A DNA stretch of 64,000 nt from Micromonospora tulbaghiae (GCF_900091605.1 NZ_FMCQ01000001.1:815860-879859); one strand, 5' to 3'. Shown: positions 1-8,570, counted from the first letter of the stretch. Notes: generated by a model from the sequence alone, not told the origin. Numbers and translations: made by a program.

Positions 1-475
1 TGTTGAGCCGGCGGGGCGGGAGGTCCGCCGGGTCACCGAGCAGCGCCTGTGCCATCGGGTTCCAGTCGAGCAGGTCCAGATGCCGGCCGAGGACGACCGC
101 CGGGGTGTCCGTCACCCGCAGCAGCCGCCGGGTGCTGGCCGGCACCCGCTCCGGCCCGGTGTCGACGCGGGCGGGCATCGGTCGCCGGGCGGCCCGGGCC
201 AGCGTGAACAGGTGCCGGCGTTCGGTGTCGTCGAGACCGAGGGCGCCGGCGATCGCGTCCAGGACGTCGTCCGAGGGGCGTACCTCCCGGCCCTGTTCCA
301 TCCGCTGGTAGTAGTCGGTGCTCAGCCCGGCCAGCAGGGCCAGTTCCTCCCGCCGCAGGCCGGTCACCTTGCGCCGGCCGCCCGGCTCCAGGCCCACGTC
401 GCGGGGGCGCAGTCGGCCGCGCCGGGCGCGGAGGAAGGCGCCCAGCTCGCGTGCGTACGGATGCGGGCTGCTCAT
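1..475 (-). CDS. XRE-family regulator with MmyB-like C-terminal domain (partial)
   Basis: The gene runs off the left edge, so only about 158 N-terminal residues are visible. It begins MSSPHPYAR, followed by an XRE helix-turn-helix (VTGLRREELALLAGLS and then YYQRMEQGR). The sequence after about residue 100 (PASTRRLLRVTDTPAVVLGRHLDLLDWNP) matches the start of the MmyB-like ligand-binding domain found in many actinobacterial regulators. It is divergent from the SDR gene at 608 with a gap of about 130 bases, so it probably regulates that oxidoreductase and itself; this is inference from the arrangement. No strong ribosome binding site is visible at the ATG. Confidence 0.85.
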   Translation of the reverse strand, partial: MSSPHPYARELGAFLRARRGRLRPRDVGLEPGGRRKVTGLRREELALLAGLSTDYYQRMEQGREVRPSDDVLDAIAGALGLDDTERRHLFTLARAARRPMPARVDTGPERVPASTRRLLRVTDTPAVVLGRHLDLLDWNPMAQALLGDPADLPPRRLN

Positions 476-607
476 GCCGCCAGTCTGCCGCGACGCCGCG
501 CGCCCAGGGTAGGCCCGGCGGACCTAGGCAACCGCGAACGACCGAGACCCGCCGGACCGCTCCTAGCGTCATCGCCGAACGCGAACCCCGCACCCGAGGA
601 GCTGCAG

Positions 608-1513
608 ATGACCGCATGGACCGCCGACCGCATCCCCGGCCAGCGCGGCCGGGTCGCAGTCGTGACCGGCGCGAACTCGGGCCTCGGCCTGGTCACCGCC
701 ACCGAGCTGGCCCGCCGCGGCGCCCACGTCGTGCTGGCCGTGCGGAACACCGCCGCCGGCCGGCAGGCCGCCCGCCGCATCGGCGGCGACACCGAGGTAC
801 GCGAGCTGGACCTGGCGAGCCTCGACTCGGTACGCGCGTTCGCCGCGAAGCTGACCGCCGACCACCCGACGATCGACCTGCTGGTCAACAACGCCGGTGT
901 GGTGCTGCTCGGCCCGCGCCGTGTCTCCGCCGACGGCTTCGAACTGCAGTTCGCCACCAACACGCTGGGGCCCTATGCGCTGACCGGCCTGCTGCTGGAC
1001 GCCCTCGCCGGGGCGCGGGCGGCGCGGGTGGTGAGCCTCAGCTCCCTCACCCACCGCAACGCGCGCCTCGACTTCGACGACCTGATGTCCGAGCGCGACT
1101 ACCGGGCCTCTGCCGCGTACGGCCGCTCGAAGCTCGCCACCACCGTCTTCGGGGTCGAGCTGGACCGCCGCCTGCGCGCGGCGGGGTCGCCGGTCGTCAG
1201 CGCGCTGGCTCATCCCGGTCTCACCCGCAGCAACCTCACGCCGCGTGCCTGGGAGCACCGGGGCCGGCTCGGACGGGTGATCGGGCGGCTCGGCCTGCTC
1301 GCCACCCAGCCGGTCGAGCGGGGCGTCCTGCCGCAGTTGCGGGCCGCGACCGACCCGGACGTCCGCGGCGGGCAGTTCTTCGGTCCGTCCCGGTTCTTCG
1401 AGACCTGGGGTCCGGTGACCGAGGCTCGGTTGAGCCGGCAGGCCGCCGACCCGGCCGTCGGGGAATGCCTCTGGGCTGCGGCGGCGGAGCTGACGGGCGT
1501 CGGTTACCTCTGA
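608..1513 (+). CDS. SDR-family oxidoreductase
   Basis: The 301-residue protein is a short-chain dehydrogenase/reductase. It shows the nucleotide-binding TGANSGLG motif near residue 20, NNAG near residue 97 and the catalytic Tyr-Lys pair in AYGRSK. The length and the sequence around the active site fit the retinol dehydrogenase/WW-domain oxidoreductase-like SDRs that are common in actinobacteria; the substrate cannot be told. The ATG at 608 is preceded by GAGGAGCTG at good spacing. The frame stays open further upstream to about 80, but that part is antisense to the divergent XRE gene and is not expected to be translated. The likely regulator is the neighbouring XRE/MmyB gene. Confidence 0.92.
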   Translation: MTAWTADRIPGQRGRVAVVTGANSGLGLVTATELARRGAHVVLAVRNTAAGRQAARRIGGDTEVRELDLASLDSVRAFAAKLTADHPTIDLLVNNAGVVLLGPRRVSADGFELQFATNTLGPYALTGLLLDALAGARAARVVSLSSLTHRNARLDFDDLMSERDYRASAAYGRSKLATTVFGVELDRRLRAAGSPVVSALAHPGLTRSNLTPRAWEHRGRLGRVIGRLGLLATQPVERGVLPQLRAATDPDVRGGQFFGPSRFFETWGPVTEARLSRQAADPAVGECLWAAAAELTGVGYL

Positions 1514-1600
1514 GCCGGCGGCGCGCGGCGATGCCGCCGAGTGGGATTTTGCACTCCCAGTGCACTTGTCTCCGGTTTCGCGGCTGCCTAGCGTCAGGCC

Positions 1601-2668
1601 ATGGCTGACTCGTGGACGTTCGCTGTGGCCCGTGACGACCTCGCTCGCACCACACTCGTCGACGGTGCCGTGCCCGGCCTCGCCGACGGGGAGGCGCTGC
1701 TGCGTGTGGACCGCGTCGGCCTGACCGCCAACAACGTCACCTATGCGGTGCTCGGCGAGGCGATGCGCTACTGGGAGTTCTTCCCGCCGCAGCCCCGTGG
1801 GCTCGACGGTGGGTGGGGGCTGCCGCCACTGTGGGGCTTCGCCGACGTGATGGCGTCCACAGTGGCGGGCGTCGAGCCGGGGAGCCGGGTCTACGGCTAC
1901 CTGCCGTCCGCCGGCCACCTGGTGGTACGCCCGGACCGGGTGGACGCGTCCGGGTTCCGCGACGCCAGCGCGCACCGGGCCGGCCTGCCCTCGCCGTACA
2001 ACGCCTACCGGTCGACCGACGGCGACCCCGCCTACCGGGCGGACCAGGAGGACCTGCTGATCCTGTTCCGGCCGCTGTTCTTCACCTCGTTCATGCTCGC
2101 CGACCAGGTCGTCGACGAGGACGGCTACGGCGCGCGGGCGCTGGTGCTGTCGTCCGCGTCGAGCAAGACGGCGTACGCCGCCGCGTTCGAGCTGCACGGC
2201 CGCGGCCCACGCCTGATCGGGCTCACCTCGCCCGGCAACCTCGCCTTCACCCAATCGCTGGGCTGCTACGACGAGGTCCTCTCCTACGACGACATCGGCG
2301 CGCTCGACGCCGTTCCGACCGTCTACCTCGACCTGTCCGGCTCACCCGCGACCCGCACCGCCCTGCGGGCGCACCTCGGCGACCTGCTCGTCCGGGACAT
2401 CGCCGTCGGCCTCACCCAGCAGACGCCCAACGCCGCCGCCGCCGGGGAGGTCTTCTTCGCGCCGGTGCGCATCCGCAAGCGGAGCCAGGACTGGGGCCGG
2501 GCCGGCCTCGACGAACGGTTCGCCGACGCCTGGCAGCGGTTCTCCCAGGTGGTGAGCGGATGGCTCGACGTGCGGGCCGGCGCCGGCCCGGAGGCGCTGC
2601 GGGACGCGTGGCTCGAGGTCCTCGCCGGGCGTACGCCGCCCCGGGTGGGCCACGTCGTCCAGCTCTGA
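1601..2668 (+). CDS. DUF2855 family protein
   Basis: This 355-residue protein has the layout of the DUF2855 family: an N-terminal part with VDRVGLTANNVTYAVLGEAMRYWEFFP, reminiscent of the GroES-like region of medium-chain dehydrogenases, and a central segment (ALVLSSASSKTAYAAAFEL) in the place of a nucleotide-binding fold. The family has no established reaction. The protein follows the SDR on the same strand after 87 bases, so the two may be co-transcribed. The ATG at 1601 is used because the sequence after it matches the family N-terminus; the ribosome binding site is weak. Confidence 0.85.
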   Translation: MADSWTFAVARDDLARTTLVDGAVPGLADGEALLRVDRVGLTANNVTYAVLGEAMRYWEFFPPQPRGLDGGWGLPPLWGFADVMASTVAGVEPGSRVYGYLPSAGHLVVRPDRVDASGFRDASAHRAGLPSPYNAYRSTDGDPAYRADQEDLLILFRPLFFTSFMLADQVVDEDGYGARALVLSSASSKTAYAAAFELHGRGPRLIGLTSPGNLAFTQSLGCYDEVLSYDDIGALDAVPTVYLDLSGSPATRTALRAHLGDLLVRDIAVGLTQQTPNAAAAGEVFFAPVRIRKRSQDWGRAGLDERFADAWQRFSQVVSGWLDVRAGAGPEALRDAWLEVLAGRTPPRVGHVVQL

Positions 2669-3080
2669 GACGTCGCCGATTCCGGCCGTGGCGCGCCCGC
2701 TCGCCCGATGCGCGCTAGGCTGACGACGCGGGGTACCGATGACTGATCGCCACCCCTTGCTTCTCCCACGGTTTCCCAGCCGCGATGACTGAGTCGAGCG
2801 CTGCCGTGCAGATTCCCTTGGAGCACCACGTGCCCGACAACACGTTCGCCCTGAATCCCTTCCGCGTGGAAGGGCTCGGGGCCACCGACGACGAGCGCAA
2901 TCCGATCGCGGACGTCAGCGCCGAATCCATGACCCGCCTGCGGAGCCCGTTCACTGCGGCGCACCCCGCTCGCGAGTCGGCCGGCGCGACCGCCCGACGT
3001 TAGGCCGGCACCCGGGCGCGACGGCCGAGGCCGCGCGCACCGGTCGGGTGACGCCACCGCCGGGCGTGCTCGGTCAGTGG
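2669..3080. other. 412-base gap with no secure gene
   Basis: Between the DUF2855 gene and the PAS/GAF gene. A plus-strand frame at 2785-3003 could encode 72 residues (MTESSAAVQIPLEHHVPDN...). Its amino acid composition is fairly normal, but no ribosome binding site or known family is visible, so it is only a possible small protein. No terminator-grade hairpin was found. Confidence 0.4.
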
Positions 3081-4364
3081 TCAGCGCTTGAGGTAGGCGG
3101 CCAGGCCGCCGAGTTCCTCGTTGGCGATGAAGACCGAACGGACGTTGATGATGGCTTCCTCGACGTGGACGGGGCACCCCCACGCCGAGTCGCCCCACGA
3201 GTCGGCGATCTTGATCTCGGCGGGTGCCGTGCAGTCGTCGCTGCCGCCGAGCTGACACCGCTCGGGGCGGGGAGAGGCGGCCTGCGCGGCGGCCGCGGTG
3301 CGCAGCCGGGCGGTGAGTTCCGCGGCTGCGGCGGCGCGCTGTTCGGCCTCGGCCCGTAGCTCCCGCTCCGCCCGCACCACCCGGGCCAGCTCGTCGTGGG
3401 CGGCTCGCGCGCGGGCGTCCGCGGCGGCCTTCGCCTCCTCGATGTGGTGGCGTTCGATGGCCAGGGCGGCGGTGCCGGTGAAGACCCGGGCGAGGGCCAG
3501 GTCGGTGTCCCGCGGGACGCGCGGCGAGCGGTGGTACATGGCGAAGGTGCCGAGCAGGCTGCCGTCACGGGCCAGGATCGGCGTGGACCAGCAGGCGGCG
3601 AGCCCCGCCCGCTCGGCCAGATCGCGGAAGTCGGCCCAGAACGGGTCGGTGGCGATGTCGGTGACGACGACCGGTTCCCGCCGGTGCGCGGCGGTGCCGC
3701 ACGAGCCGACACCTTCCCCGGTGGCGATCCCGTCGATGGCCTCGTTGTAGAAGTCGGGCAGGCTGGGCGCGGCGCCGTGGCGCAGGTGCCGGCCGTCCGC
3801 GTCGGCGAGCAGGACGGAGACGAGGACCTCCTGCGGCGCGAGGTTCTCGATGCAGCGGGCCATCCCGTCGAGCACCTCGGTCAGGGGCGCCTGCCGGGCG
3901 ATCTGCTCCAGCATCGCGCGGTGTTCGGCCATCAGCCGTTGCGCCTGCTTGACCTGCGTGGTCTCCACCCCGATCACCCGGATCCCGGTCACCGTGCCGG
4001 CGGCGTCGCGGCGTGCCTCGTAGGTGAAGTCGAAGAACGCCTCCCGCGCCTGCGATCCGGTGCCCAGCATGATCCGGGCGTCATGGCCGGTGTAGGGCTC
4101 GCCCGTGCGGTAGACCTCGTCCAGCAGGGCGATGAAGCCCTGGCCGTCCAGTTCCGGCATCAACTCGGCGAGCGGGACTCCGGTGCGTGCGCGTTCCCTG
4201 CCGATGGCGGCGAAGAACGCCGGGTTCGCCGCCTCCACCACGTGCGTCGGCCCGGCGAGCGCCGCGAACACGGCGATGGACTGCCCGAACAGCGTCCGTA
4301 GATCCTCGTCGGCGGGCCGCCCGGCGACCGACGAGCTCGCCTGCTGGCCCGGTAGCACCGTCAT
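3081..4364 (-). CDS. PAS/GAF sensor protein with Cys-rich C-terminus
   Basis: The product is about 427 residues: a PAS domain (about 25-150, with a hydrophobic core and a C-terminal cap), a GAF domain (about 160-310, containing the typical GEGVGSCGTAAHRREPVVV segment), a coiled coil (about 310-360) and a C-terminal segment with Cys residues (CQLGG, SDDCTAPAE, WGCPVHVEEAI). There is no histidine kinase, GGDEF or PP2C catalytic domain, so this is a sensor or scaffold rather than a complete signalling enzyme. The ATG at 4364 is preferred over an upstream GTG at 4382 because GGGAGGAAG lies about seven bases before it. Ligand and partner are unknown. It faces away from the cellulase gene. Confidence 0.82.
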   Translation of the reverse strand: MTVLPGQQASSSVAGRPADEDLRTLFGQSIAVFAALAGPTHVVEAANPAFFAAIGRERARTGVPLAELMPELDGQGFIALLDEVYRTGEPYTGHDARIMLGTGSQAREAFFDFTYEARRDAAGTVTGIRVIGVETTQVKQAQRLMAEHRAMLEQIARQAPLTEVLDGMARCIENLAPQEVLVSVLLADADGRHLRHGAAPSLPDFYNEAIDGIATGEGVGSCGTAAHRREPVVVTDIATDPFWADFRDLAERAGLAACWSTPILARDGSLLGTFAMYHRSPRVPRDTDLALARVFTGTAALAIERHHIEEAKAAADARARAAHDELARVVRAERELRAEAEQRAAAAAELTARLRTAAAAQAASPRPERCQLGGSDDCTAPAEIKIADSWGDSAWGCPVHVEEAIINVRSVFIANEELGGLAAYLKR

Positions 4365-4434
4365 GCCTGGTCTTCCTCCCACGCCTGCTTCGTCGACCGT
4401 TGCAGATTACGGGGCAGTGGCCGACGTTCACATC

Positions 4435-4463
4435 TTGGCATCGACGCCTGCCTCCGCTACCGT
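4435..4463 (+). promoter_or_regulatory. Putative cellulase promoter
   Basis: TTGGCA at 4435-4440 and TACCGT at 4458-4463 are separated by 17 bases. The predicted transcription start falls inside the palindrome at 4466-4479, which is what would be expected for a repressed promoter. The call is by eye. Confidence 0.5.
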
Positions 4464-4465
4464 CG

Positions 4466-4479
4466 TGGGAACGCTCCCA
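4466..4479 (+). promoter_or_regulatory. CebR-type operator
   Basis: TGGGAACGCTCCCA differs at one base from the palindrome TGGGAGCGCTCCCA bound by CebR, the LacI-family cellobiose-responsive repressor of streptomycetes. It lies just downstream of the predicted -10 element and 40 bases before the cellulase start. This suggests induction by cello-oligosaccharides; the regulator itself is not in the window. Confidence 0.75.
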
Positions 4480-4519
4480 TGAACTTAGATACGTCTATGT
4501 GATCAGGAGGAAACACGAC

Positions 4520-5905
4520 GTGGCTATCCTCTCGTCCCGCCGCAGTTCAGCGGCCATCAGCGTGGCCGCGGTCGCGGGGCTCGCCGCGGCCGGCGTCGGT
4601 CTCGCCGTCGGCGGCGCGTCCGCCGGCACCGTGTCCGGATCGCTCTACCGCGACCCGAGTTCGGCGGTCGTCCGCTGGGTCGCAGCCAACCCCGGCGACT
4701 CGCGCGCCGCCGTCATCCGCGACAAGATCGCGAGCCAGCCGCAGGCCCGCTGGTACGCCAACTTCAACCCGTCGACCATCCAGTCCGAGGTCTCCAGCTT
4801 CATCGGCGCCGCCAACTCGGCGCAGCAGATCCCGGTGCTGTCGGTGTACGAGATCACCAACCGGGACTGCGGCGGTGCCAGCGCCGGTGGGGCGCCGGAC
4901 CTCAACCAGTACCAGACCTGGGTGTCCAACTTCGCCCGGGGGCTCGGCAACCAGACCGTCCTGATCATCCTGGAGACCGACTCGCTCGCGCTCCAGACCT
5001 GCCTGAGCACCGGTGAGCTGAACGCCCGCAACCAGGCGCTCACGACGGCGACCCAGACCATCAAGTCGGCGAACCCCAACGCCAAGGTGTACCTCGACGG
5101 CGGCCACTCGACCTGGAACAGCGCCAACGACACGGCCAACCGGCTCCGGGCGGCCGGCGTGCAGTACGCCGACGGCTTCTTCACCAACGTGTCGAACTTC
5201 AACCCCACCTCCAGTGAGGCGAACTTCGGCCGCGCGGTCATCTCCGCGCTCAACGGCATGGGTATCTCCGGCAAGCGCCAGGTCATCGACACCAGCCGCA
5301 ACGGGGGAGCCGCCGGGGACTGGTGCGCCGACGACAACACCGACCGGCGCATCGGGCAGTACCCGACGACGAACACCGGCGACGCCAACATCGACGCGTA
5401 CCTCTGGGTGAAGCCGCCGGGTGAGGCGGACGGCTGCCGCTACACGGCCGGTTCGTTCCAGCCGGACCTGGCCTTCAGCCTCGCGAACGGCGCGCCCAAC
5501 CCGCCCACCACCGCGCCGCCGACGACCAACCCGCCGACGACCGCGCCGCCCACCACCGCGCCGCCGACGACTGCGCCGCCCACCACGGCCCCGCCGACCA
5601 CGCCGCCGCCGACCGGTAACGGCTGCTCCGCGTCGGTCGCGATCAACCAGTGGAACGGCGGCTTCACCGCGAGCGTGAACGTCACCGCGGGCTCCGCGGC
5701 CATCAACGGCTGGACCGTGACCGTCGCGCTGCCCGGCGGCGCCGCGATCACCAGCACCTGGAACGCCCAGGCCAGCGGCACCAGCGGCACCGTCCGGTTC
5801 ACGAACGTGGGCTACAACGGGCAGGTCGGCGCCGGCCAGACGACCAACTTCGGCTTCCAGGGCACCGGCACCGGCCAGGGCGCGACCGTGACCTGCGCCG
5901 CCTGA
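4520..5905 (+). CDS. Secreted GH6 cellulase with C-terminal CBM2
   Basis: The product is 461 residues. It has a Sec-type signal peptide with twin arginines (residues 1-36), a GH6 catalytic domain (about 40-320), a proline/threonine linker of PTTAPPTT-like repeats (about 325-365) and a family 2 cellulose-binding module (about 368-461, starting GCSASV). GH6 landmarks are YEITNRDC (110-117), ILETDSLAL (151-159) and PGEADGC near 300. The second motif normally reads EPD; here it is ETD, with the acidic residues kept. The enzyme should hydrolyse beta-1,4-glucan outside the cell by inversion. The GTG start is supported by CAGGAGG nine bases upstream. A CebR-type operator precedes it. Confidence 0.93.
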   Translation: MAILSSRRSSAAISVAAVAGLAAAGVGLAVGGASAGTVSGSLYRDPSSAVVRWVAANPGDSRAAVIRDKIASQPQARWYANFNPSTIQSEVSSFIGAANSAQQIPVLSVYEITNRDCGGASAGGAPDLNQYQTWVSNFARGLGNQTVLIILETDSLALQTCLSTGELNARNQALTTATQTIKSANPNAKVYLDGGHSTWNSANDTANRLRAAGVQYADGFFTNVSNFNPTSSEANFGRAVISALNGMGISGKRQVIDTSRNGGAAGDWCADDNTDRRIGQYPTTNTGDANIDAYLWVKPPGEADGCRYTAGSFQPDLAFSLANGAPNPPTTAPPTTNPPTTAPPTTAPPTTAPPTTAPPTTPPPTGNGCSASVAINQWNGGFTASVNVTAGSAAINGWTVTVALPGGAAITSTWNAQASGTSGTVRFTNVGYNGQVGAGQTTNFGFQGTGTGQGATVTCAA

Positions 5906-5919
5906 CCGGACCCGACGCC

Positions 5920-5958
5920 GGGGCCCGGCGCGGAGGAACGCCCTCCGCGCCGGGCCCC
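5920..5958 (+). terminator. Hairpin terminator after the cellulase
   Basis: A perfect 17-base-pair stem (5920-5936 with 5942-5958) and a five-base loop lie between the convergent cellulase and oxidoreductase genes. It has no T-run, as is usual in high-GC actinobacteria, and may serve both strands. Confidence 0.8.
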
Positions 5959-6633
5959 TCACTTCCCCGCTGCTGTCCGCAACGGAGTCACGGACCGCCG
6001 CGCCCTCCTCAGGTTGAGCGCCAGCTCCTCGCGGTTCTGGTGCGCGTGGCGGATCCACGCCGGCTGGCCCGGGCCGGTGCGCCAGGACTCGCTCAGCGGA
6101 CTGTTGTCCACAGTGTCGAAGCCGAGCCGGTCGTACAGCCGCGTCACCAGTTCGACCGCCTCCGGGTGGTCGCTGGAGACGGACAGCGCCAGCCGGTCGG
6201 GCGCGCCGGCGGGCCGGGCCGAGGTGAGCAGCCGGGGTGCCTGGATGTGGGTGAACGCCTTGGCGACCTTCGACGTGGGGAGCTGTTCCTGGCGCAGCTC
6301 GTGGACCGTCTTCTCACCCGAGTCGAGGACCGGGATGTTCCCGTCCCGCCAGACCATGTAGTTGTTCGTGTCCAGCACGACCTTGCCGGCCAGCTCCTCG
6401 ACCGGCATGTCGTTCACGACCTTGAGCGGCACGGCGACGATCGCGAAGTCGCCCGCTGCCGCCGCCTCCGCGGCGTACGCCGCCCGCGCCGACGGCCCGA
6501 GTTCGGCCACGAGGTCGGTCAGCGTGTGCGGCCCCCGGGAGTTCGCGATCACGACCGCGTATCCGGCCGCTACCGCCGCGCGGGCGAGCTGGCTGCCGAC
6601 CTCACCCGCGCCGATGATGCCGATGGTTGTCAT
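5959..6633 (-). CDS. NADP oxidoreductase, F420-dependent NADP reductase-like
   Basis: The 224-residue protein begins MTTIGIIGAGEVGSQLARA, a Rossmann dinucleotide-binding motif, followed by NSRG at the position that usually recognises the NADP phosphate and by VLDTNNY. This matches the family of coenzyme F420-dependent NADP oxidoreductase-like proteins (Pfam F420_oxidored), many members of which have other or unknown substrates. It is the last gene of a minus-strand set with the SnoaL-like gene and the SDR, and could be part of the TetR-controlled unit starting at 7790. Confidence 0.88.
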   Translation of the reverse strand: MTTIGIIGAGEVGSQLARAAVAAGYAVVIANSRGPHTLTDLVAELGPSARAAYAAEAAAAGDFAIVAVPLKVVNDMPVEELAGKVVLDTNNYMVWRDGNIPVLDSGEKTVHELRQEQLPTSKVAKAFTHIQAPRLLTSARPAGAPDRLALSVSSDHPEAVELVTRLYDRLGFDTVDNSPLSESWRTGPGQPAWIRHAHQNREELALNLRRARRSVTPLRTAAGK

Positions 6634-6645
6634 CGTCGGTGTCCG

Positions 6646-7044
6646 TCAGCGGGCGGCGGTGAGCTGCCGGAGCATCTCGGCCGAGTCGTGCAGGGCGGTC
6701 ATCTGCACGAACCGCCCGTCGCTGACCTTGTAGATGGCGTACTCGACGATCTCGAACGAGGCGCCGGAGGGCGGTACGCCCAGCCACTCCTTGACCGGCG
6801 TGCCGTAGTTGATCGCGCGGACGGCGATGCGGTCGCGGTCGAACAGCAGTTCCTCGACCTCCCAGCGGAGGTCCGGAACGGCGTCCACGTCATGCTTCTG
6901 CACCGCGATCACGTCGTCCCGGGTGCCCGGCTCGCCGTTCAGCATCACCTTGTCGTTGATGAACTCGTCCATGCCGTCGAACTCGTGGGCGTTGAGCGCG
7001 GCGACGTAGCGCAGGTACCAGTTGCGGAGATCGTTCTGAGTCAT
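6646..7044 (-). CDS. SnoaL/NTF2-like protein
   Basis: The 132-residue protein has the size and sequence pattern of the SnoaL-like ester cyclase group in the NTF2 fold ([26 protein letters not shown], then [23 protein letters not shown]). Such proteins bind small hydrophobic substrates in a cone-shaped cavity; what this one binds is not known. The ATG is preceded by AGAGGACAGTGAC. It is followed after 12 bases by the F420/NADP oxidoreductase and preceded by the SDR with a 59-base gap, so the three are probably one transcript. Confidence 0.85.
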   Translation of the reverse strand: MTQNDLRNWYLRYVAALNAHEFDGMDEFINDKVMLNGEPGTRDDVIAVQKHDVDAVPDLRWEVEELLFDRDRIAVRAINYGTPVKEWLGVPPSGASFEIVEYAIYKVSDGRFVQMTALHDSAEMLRQLTAAR

Positions 7045-7103
7045 GTCACTGTCCTCTGATGTGCGGATGATGTGCGGACCTCGGCCGAGGTCGCGGCGGA
7101 CGG

Positions 7104-7790
7104 CTACCAGCTCAGGGGCCCGGAGTCGTCCTGGAGGGTTCCGGTCGGGCCGTCGGGGGGAAGCGTCGCCAGGCGTACGACAGTCCTGGCGCTCTCCGCC
7201 GGGGTCCTGCCGCCGCCGATCGCGGCGGTCAGGTCGGTGGCCGTGTAACCCGGCTCGACCGCGTTGAACTTGATCCCCGGCTGGGACTTGGCGTACTGGA
7301 CGGTGATCATCGTGGCGGCGGACTTCGACGCCGAGTAGAGCGGCGACGTCAGGGTGAACTCCGGCCGGTCGGGGTTGTTGACCGCCCAGAAGGAGCCGGC
7401 GCTGCTCGACACCGTGACCACGGTCGGATTGGACGACCTGCGCAGCAACGGCAGCGCCGCCTCCGTGACGCGGACGATCCCGACCACGTTGGTGTCGAAG
7501 ACGCGCAGGGCGGTCGGCCCGTCGACGACGCCGTTCTCGGCGATGCCCGCGTTGTGGACGAGGACGTCCAGCCGCCCCTCGTCGGCGTCGACTGTGGCCA
7601 GCGCCTTGGCCACCGAGGCGTCGTCGGTCACGTCGAGCGGCACGAATCGTGCTCCCAGGGCCGAGGCGGCCTCCTCGCCTCGCCCGGTGTCGCGCGCTCC
7701 GACGTAGACGACGTGCCCCAGGTCGAGAAGCTGTCTGGCGGTCGCGAAACCGATGCCCTTGTTCGCGCCGGTGATCAACGTGACGGTCAT
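7104..7790 (-). CDS. SDR-family oxidoreductase
   Basis: This is a 228-residue classical short-chain dehydrogenase: TGANKGIG near the N-terminus, HNAG near residue 83 and the YSASK catalytic Tyr-Lys pair. The order of motifs and the C-terminal GYTATDLT segment are like carbonyl reductase-type SDRs that use NADPH. The ATG at 7790 is preceded by GAGGGAAGACC. An open frame runs on upstream but only crosses the regulatory region and the divergent TetR gene. It is the first gene of the minus-strand unit next to three TetR-type operators, so it is the likely main target of that repressor. Confidence 0.92.
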   Translation of the reverse strand: MTVTLITGANKGIGFATARQLLDLGHVVYVGARDTGRGEEAASALGARFVPLDVTDDASVAKALATVDADEGRLDVLVHNAGIAENGVVDGPTALRVFDTNVVGIVRVTEAALPLLRRSSNPTVVTVSSSAGSFWAVNNPDRPEFTLTSPLYSASKSAATMITVQYAKSQPGIKFNAVEPGYTATDLTAAIGGGRTPAESARTVVRLATLPPDGPTGTLQDDSGPLSW

Positions 7791-7813
7791 GGTCTTCCCT
7801 CGTGTCGCAGTTT

Positions 7814-7899
7814 TGTACTGATCGGTTCGTGGATCACGGTAGCAGCTTTCTGTACCGATCGGTTCGTGGCTTGGGTCACTTCTGTACCGAGCGGTATAG
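7814..7899. promoter_or_regulatory. Three TetR operator copies in divergent promoter region
   Basis: Three related sites occur between the SDR and the TetR gene: TGTACTGATCGGTTCGTGG at 7814-7832, TGTACCGATCGGTTCGTGG at 7851-7869 and TGTACCGAGCGGTATAG at 7883-7899. The core ACCGATCGGT is a perfect ten-base palindrome. The third copy overlaps the -10 element of the TetR promoter, which fits autorepression. Confidence 0.8.
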
Positions 7900-7900
7900 T
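7871..7900 (+). promoter_or_regulatory. TetR gene promoter, apparently leaderless
   Basis: TTGGGT (7871-7876) and TATAGT (7895-7900) are 18 bases apart. A transcription start about seven bases after the -10 would be at the A of the ATG at 7907, so the mRNA is probably leaderless. Confidence 0.6.
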
Positions 7901-7906
7901 CGAGGC

Positions 7907-8542
7907 ATGGGCGCTGAGACTCCGACCCCGGGACGGCCGCGGACCTTCGACGAGCAGACGGTCCTCGACCGGGCCGCCGAGGTCTTCTGGCAGCAGGGCT
8001 ACGAGGGCGCGTCGCTGAGCTCACTCACCAAGGCGATGGGCATCAACCGGCCGAGCCTGTACGCCGCGTTCGGCAGCAAGGAAGAGCTGTTCAAGCGGGC
8101 CTTCGACCGCTACCACGAAACCAACCTCGCGAACGCGCGCGCCGCCCTCGAACAACCGACCGCGTACGCCGCGATCGAAGCCTTCCTGCGCGCCAGCGCC
8201 GACAACCTGACCGCGGGCGGCCACCCCGCCGGCTGCCTCTCCATCCAGGGCGGCCTGGCCTGCTCCCCGGAGAACGCCCGCATCTCCGAGATCCTCGCCG
8301 CCGGCCGCGCGGCCACCGAGGCCGCGCTCGAAGCGCGGCTGTCCCGCGCGGCGAAGGAGGGGGATCTCCCGGACGGCCTGGACAGCCGGGCGCTCGCCCG
8401 TTTCGTGATGGCGCTCAGCGAGGGGCACGCCGTCCACGCCGCGGCCGGCGCGAGCCGCGAGGACCTTCAAGCCTCCGTCGACGTCGCCATGCGGGCCGTC
8501 GCGGCACTCCACCCCGGTTCCGCGCCGGCGGCGTCCGCGTAG
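7907..8542 (+). CDS. TetR-family transcriptional regulator
   Basis: The 211-residue protein has an N-terminal TetR DNA-binding domain: FDEQTVLDRAAEVFWQQGYEGAS, then the recognition helix region RPSLYAAFGSKEELFKRAF. The C-terminal half is like the TetR_C_16/YbjK-type ligand domain of regulators that often control reductases. It is divergent from the SDR gene, with three operator copies between them. Together these suggest a repressor of its own gene and of the 7790-5959 oxidoreductase set, released by an unknown small molecule. The start at 7907 agrees with a predicted leaderless transcript. Confidence 0.92.
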   Translation: MGAETPTPGRPRTFDEQTVLDRAAEVFWQQGYEGASLSSLTKAMGINRPSLYAAFGSKEELFKRAFDRYHETNLANARAALEQPTAYAAIEAFLRASADNLTAGGHPAGCLSIQGGLACSPENARISEILAAGRAATEAALEARLSRAAKEGDLPDGLDSRALARFVMALSEGHAVHAAAGASREDLQASVDVAMRAVAALHPGSAPAASA

Positions 8543-8570
8543 TCGATGTCGGCCTAAGTTCTGGGTGGAC

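Noticed and set aside
80-607. N-terminal extension of the first SDR frame
   Set aside because: Antisense to the XRE gene; the SDR has a good ribosome binding site before 608 and normal length from there.
5500-5610. Short tandem repeats that could look like a minisatellite or CRISPR
   Set aside because: They encode the PTTAPPTT linker of the cellulase; no spacer structure and no cas genes. No CRISPR array was seen anywhere in the window.
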